From an uncultured Nitrosomonas sp. (GTDB lineage Bacteria; Pseudomonadota; Gammaproteobacteria; Burkholderiales; Nitrosomonadaceae), in assembly GCA_902826055.1 (NCBI GenBank), contig CADEDJ010000032.1, positions 1 to 36,601 on the forward strand: a DNA stretch of 36,601 bases, read 5' to 3'. Under the pieces are notes generated by a model. That model was given only the letters and a program-made list of their open reading frames with translations, searched no databases and was not told the DNA's origin. Below, in pieces: positions 35,519-36,601 of this stretch. The first letter of the stretch is position 1. Every line of letters starts with the position of its first letter. The position numbers and the translations under genes are program-made.

Positions 35519-36457
35519 ATGGAATTTTTTAGATTTAAACATGACATTCCCTTTATGAGCTGGAGACGAACAGGGGCTGTCATTTCAATCGTCACATTTA
35601 TTCTTTCTGTTTATTTCATTGCCACAAAAGGATTGAATCTCGGTGTCGATTTCACTGGAGGAACGGTTCTGGAAGTGAGTCATAGCCAGACGGCTGATCT
35701 TGGAAAAATACGAAATGTACTTGCTGATCTCGAAATGTCCGATGCCAGCGTGCAAAACTTCGGTACCTCTCGTGATGTTATGATACGTCTACCCATGAAA
35801 CAAGAAACTTCTAGCGCTCAGTTATCTGAGATCGTGATGAATGCCTTAAGACAAGCTGATTCTTCAGTAGAAATGAAGCGCGTGGAATTCGTTGGCCCAC
35901 AGGTTGGTAAAGAATTACTGGAAAACGGCGCGCTAGCACTTCTATTTGTCTCATTAGGTATCGTAGCGTACTTAGCTATGCGATTTGAATGGAAATTCGG
36001 CATTGCAGGTATCATCGCCAACCTACATGATGTCATTATCATCGTTGGTTTCTTCGCATTCTTTCAGTGGGAATTCTCCCTAACGGTATTAGCTGCCGTG
36101 TTAGCAATATTAGGTTATTCGGTTAATGAATCCGTTGTTATCTTTGATCGCATCCGGGAAAATTTCCGCAAGCTCCGCAAAGCCTCGGTTACTCAAGTAA
36201 TTGATAATGCGATTACACAAACAATGTCTCGTACAATCATCACACATGGCAGCACACAAATGGTTGTTATTGCAATGCTACTTTTCGGTGGTGAAACACT
36301 GTATTATTTTTCACTGGCACTAACTATTGGAATTCTGTTTGGTATCTATTCGTCGATTATGGTAGGTAGTTCAATCATTATCTTGCTGGGAGTTAAACGA
36401 GAAGACCTCATGAGGGTAGAAAAGAAACCTTTGGAAAATGATGGAGCTGTTGTTTAG
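35519..36457 (+). CDS. secF: Protein translocase subunit SecF
   Basis: Partner of SecD in the proton-driven helper complex. It has the family start FFRFKHDIPFMSWRRTGAVIS, the signature NLGVDFTGGTVLEVS, and membrane helices at about 20-40 and in the last 180 residues, with GYSVNESVVIFDRIRENFRK and ITHGSTQMVVIAMLLFGG. At 312 residues it is of normal length. The ribosome site AAGGA precedes the ATG. It ends the queA-tgt-yajC-secD-secF unit and is followed after 45 bp by a hairpin terminator. Confidence 0.97.
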   Translation: MEFFRFKHDIPFMSWRRTGAVISIVTFILSVYFIATKGLNLGVDFTGGTVLEVSHSQTADLGKIRNVLADLEMSDASVQNFGTSRDVMIRLPMKQETSSAQLSEIVMNALRQADSSVEMKRVEFVGPQVGKELLENGALALLFVSLGIVAYLAMRFEWKFGIAGIIANLHDVIIIVGFFAFFQWEFSLTVLAAVLAILGYSVNESVVIFDRIRENFRKLRKASVTQVIDNAITQTMSRTIITHGSTQMVVIAMLLFGGETLYYFSLALTIGILFGIYSSIMVGSSIIILLGVKREDLMRVEKKPLENDGAVV

Positions 36458-36502
36458 AAGCTATAGCATATAGCGCAAATATAAGACCTATGAATTAAAA
36501 TA

Positions 36503-36526
36503 GCACAGCAAAATAATTTGCTGTGC
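36503..36526. terminator. Hairpin between secF and the right-edge gene
   Basis: A perfect 10-bp stem GCACAGCAAA (36503-36512) and TTTGCTGTGC (36517-36526) closes a 4-base loop. On the minus strand TATTTTAA follows the stem; on the plus strand CTAAAATA. It sits between two convergent genes and probably terminates both, better in the minus direction. Confidence 0.7.
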
Positions 36527-36541
36527 CTAAAATATATCTGT

Positions 36542-36601
36542 CTAAGCTATATTTGGATTATTCTTATTTCTGCGCATAAAGAAGAAAGCACCAAGAGCAA
36601 T
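36542..36601 (-). CDS. C-terminal end of a gene, possibly a PEP-CTERM/IPTL-CTERM surface protein (partial)
   Basis: Only the last 19 codons and the TAG stop lie in the window. They read IALGAFFFMRRNKNNPNIA: a hydrophobic, Gly/Ala/Phe-rich stretch followed at once by RR and a short polar tail. That is the shape of C-terminal sorting tails such as PEP-CTERM or IPTL-CTERM, which are common in Nitrosomonas and related betaproteobacteria. The diagnostic PEP or IPTL box would lie outside the window. It ends 15 bp from a terminator hairpin. Confidence 0.5.
   Translation of the reverse strand: MALGAFFFMRRNKNNPNIA

Overview
The window reads as chromosome of an AT-leaning betaproteobacterium, most likely a Nitrosomonas-type ammonia oxidiser or close relative. 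This rests on gene order (rpsU-yqeY-dnaG-rpoD, ybgC-tol-pal-cpoB-queE-queC, queA-tgt-yajC-secD-secF), the long 734-residue RpoD and protein character. It is an inference; no 16S rRNA or ammonia-oxidation gene is present. Almost all genes are intact housekeeping genes. The accessory material is in 7.5-15.4 kb and 29.2-30.5 kb.

Layout. 1-5.3 kb (minus): rpsU, yqeY, dnaG, rpoD, then a CAU-anticodon tRNA and a strong terminator; promoters lie before rpsU and before rpoD. 5.3-7.4 kb: tsaD (+), plsY (-, abutting tail to tail) and folB (+). 7.5-10.1 kb (+): a lipoprotein with Sel1-like repeats and a caspase-fold domain, then a CsgG-like lipoprotein. 10.2-15.35 kb (-): a 1706-residue animal-type heme peroxidase fused to RTX repeats with a type I secretion-type C-terminus, preceded by a 348-bp non-coding region with a candidate promoter and inverted repeats. 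15.7-23.4 kb (-): cysM, ybgC, tolQ, tolR, tolA, tolB, pal, cpoB, queE, queC, largely one transcription unit. 23.5-26.8 kb (-): a secreted ComEA-type helix-hairpin-helix protein, a BT1-like MFS transporter and a DegS-like HtrA protease. 26.9-29.1 kb: a NIF3-family protein (+), an unlisted 37-residue membrane protein (-) and mltA (+). 29.3-30.5 kb: a secreted unknown protein with a repeat array upstream, a decayed phage-type integrase and tRNA-Leu(CAA). 30.7-36.5 kb (+): queA, tgt, yajC, secD, secF. The right edge cuts a minus-strand gene whose C-terminus looks like a PEP-CTERM or IPTL-CTERM sorting tail.

How the genes work together. Four queuosine genes are here in two places: queE and queC (preQ0 synthesis) end the Tol-Pal operon, and tgt and queA (base exchange and final ring transfer) lead the Sec operon. 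Cell-envelope functions dominate: Tol-Pal, MltA, an HtrA protease, SecDF-YajC, PlsY and two lipoproteins. The best candidates for less-described biology are the caspase-lipoprotein/CsgG-like pair, the adjacent giant RTX peroxidase, and the integrase relic at tRNA-Leu(CAA), the same tRNA species (leuX) that phage P4 uses in E. coli.
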